Source of the DNA: UBA11524 sp051883695
GTDB taxonomy: Bacteria > Bacillota > Clostridia > Christensenellales > Aristaeellaceae
Assembly (NCBI GenBank): GCA_051883695.1
Contig: JBJEUF010000151.1
Location: 1-7,132, forward strand
Length of the DNA stretch: 7,132 nt
Direction: 5' to 3'
The notes under the pieces were generated by a model that was given only the letters and a program-made list of their open reading frames with translations, was not told where the DNA came from and made no database searches. Each line of letters begins with the position of its first letter. Within the stretch, counting starts at the first letter, position 1. This document shows positions 7,088 to 7,132 of this stretch, in pieces. The position numbers and the translations under genes were made by a program.

Positions 7088-7120
7088 GGGAGGTGTCGGA
7101 GGGCCCGCAGGCCCTCTGAC
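7088..7120 (+). repeat. G-rich intergenic repeat, right copy (intact hairpin)
   Basis: The plus strand begins GGGAGGTGTCGGAGGGC and matches 22 of 25 bases with the minus-strand copy at 527-551. It contains a perfect 7-bp stem GAGGGCC (7099-7105) with GGCCCTC (7110-7116) and loop CGCA. Flanking pairs extend it to 11 pairs (7095-7120) with one G-U wobble if read as plus-strand RNA; on the minus strand the wobble becomes a C-A mismatch. No T-run follows on the plus strand. Like the left copy it lies about 20 nt past a strong hairpin, on the side facing away from the operon. Confidence 0.45.
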
Positions 7121-7132
7121 TGTATTCGTATC

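Overview
The window carries one complete phosphate-starvation operon on the minus strand, in transcription order pstS-pstC-pstA-pstB-phoU-(phoB/phoP-type response regulator)-(phoR-type histidine kinase). It runs from about 6931 down to 619. Beyond its 3' end lies the 5' part of one more minus-strand gene (1-295), cut by the window edge. That gene looks like a membrane protein, possibly an FtsX/MacB-type ABC permease. The plus strand holds no convincing gene.

The organism is most likely a G+C-rich member of the Firmicutes, probably a Clostridia-type anaerobe. The evidence is the strong GGAGG-type ribosome sites, a short Gram-positive-length PhoU, a PhoR with a long extracytoplasmic loop plus HAMP-like and PAS segments, and the two-component pair placed directly after phoU. 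This is inference from family features; there is no taxonomic marker in the window.

Layout from right to left: 7088-7120 is a G-rich hairpin repeat; 7039-7067 is a hairpin that probably ends the transcript of a gene beyond the right edge; 6992-7031 is an 11-bp-periodic Pho-box-like array serving pstS. Then come pstS, a 60-nt gap with a small hairpin, and six genes packed head to tail. Four of the five junctions after pstC are 4-nt ATGA overlaps and the fifth is a 1-nt TAATG overlap. A 14-bp hairpin (575-614) closes the operon. The interval 296-574 holds a second copy of the G-rich repeat, a sigma-70-like promoter and a structured leader of about 130 nt for the next gene.

The genes form a closed circuit. 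PstS captures phosphate outside the membrane, PstC and PstA form the channel, and PstB powers it. PhoU couples transporter state to the kinase PhoR, and PhoR phosphorylates the regulator, which probably binds the Pho-box array and switches on the whole operon, itself included.

I found no new defence or metabolic system here; the core is a well-known regulon. The least explained material is intergenic: the repeat pair flanking the operon in outward orientation, the leader at 296-433, and two tandem hairpins inside the regulator gene.
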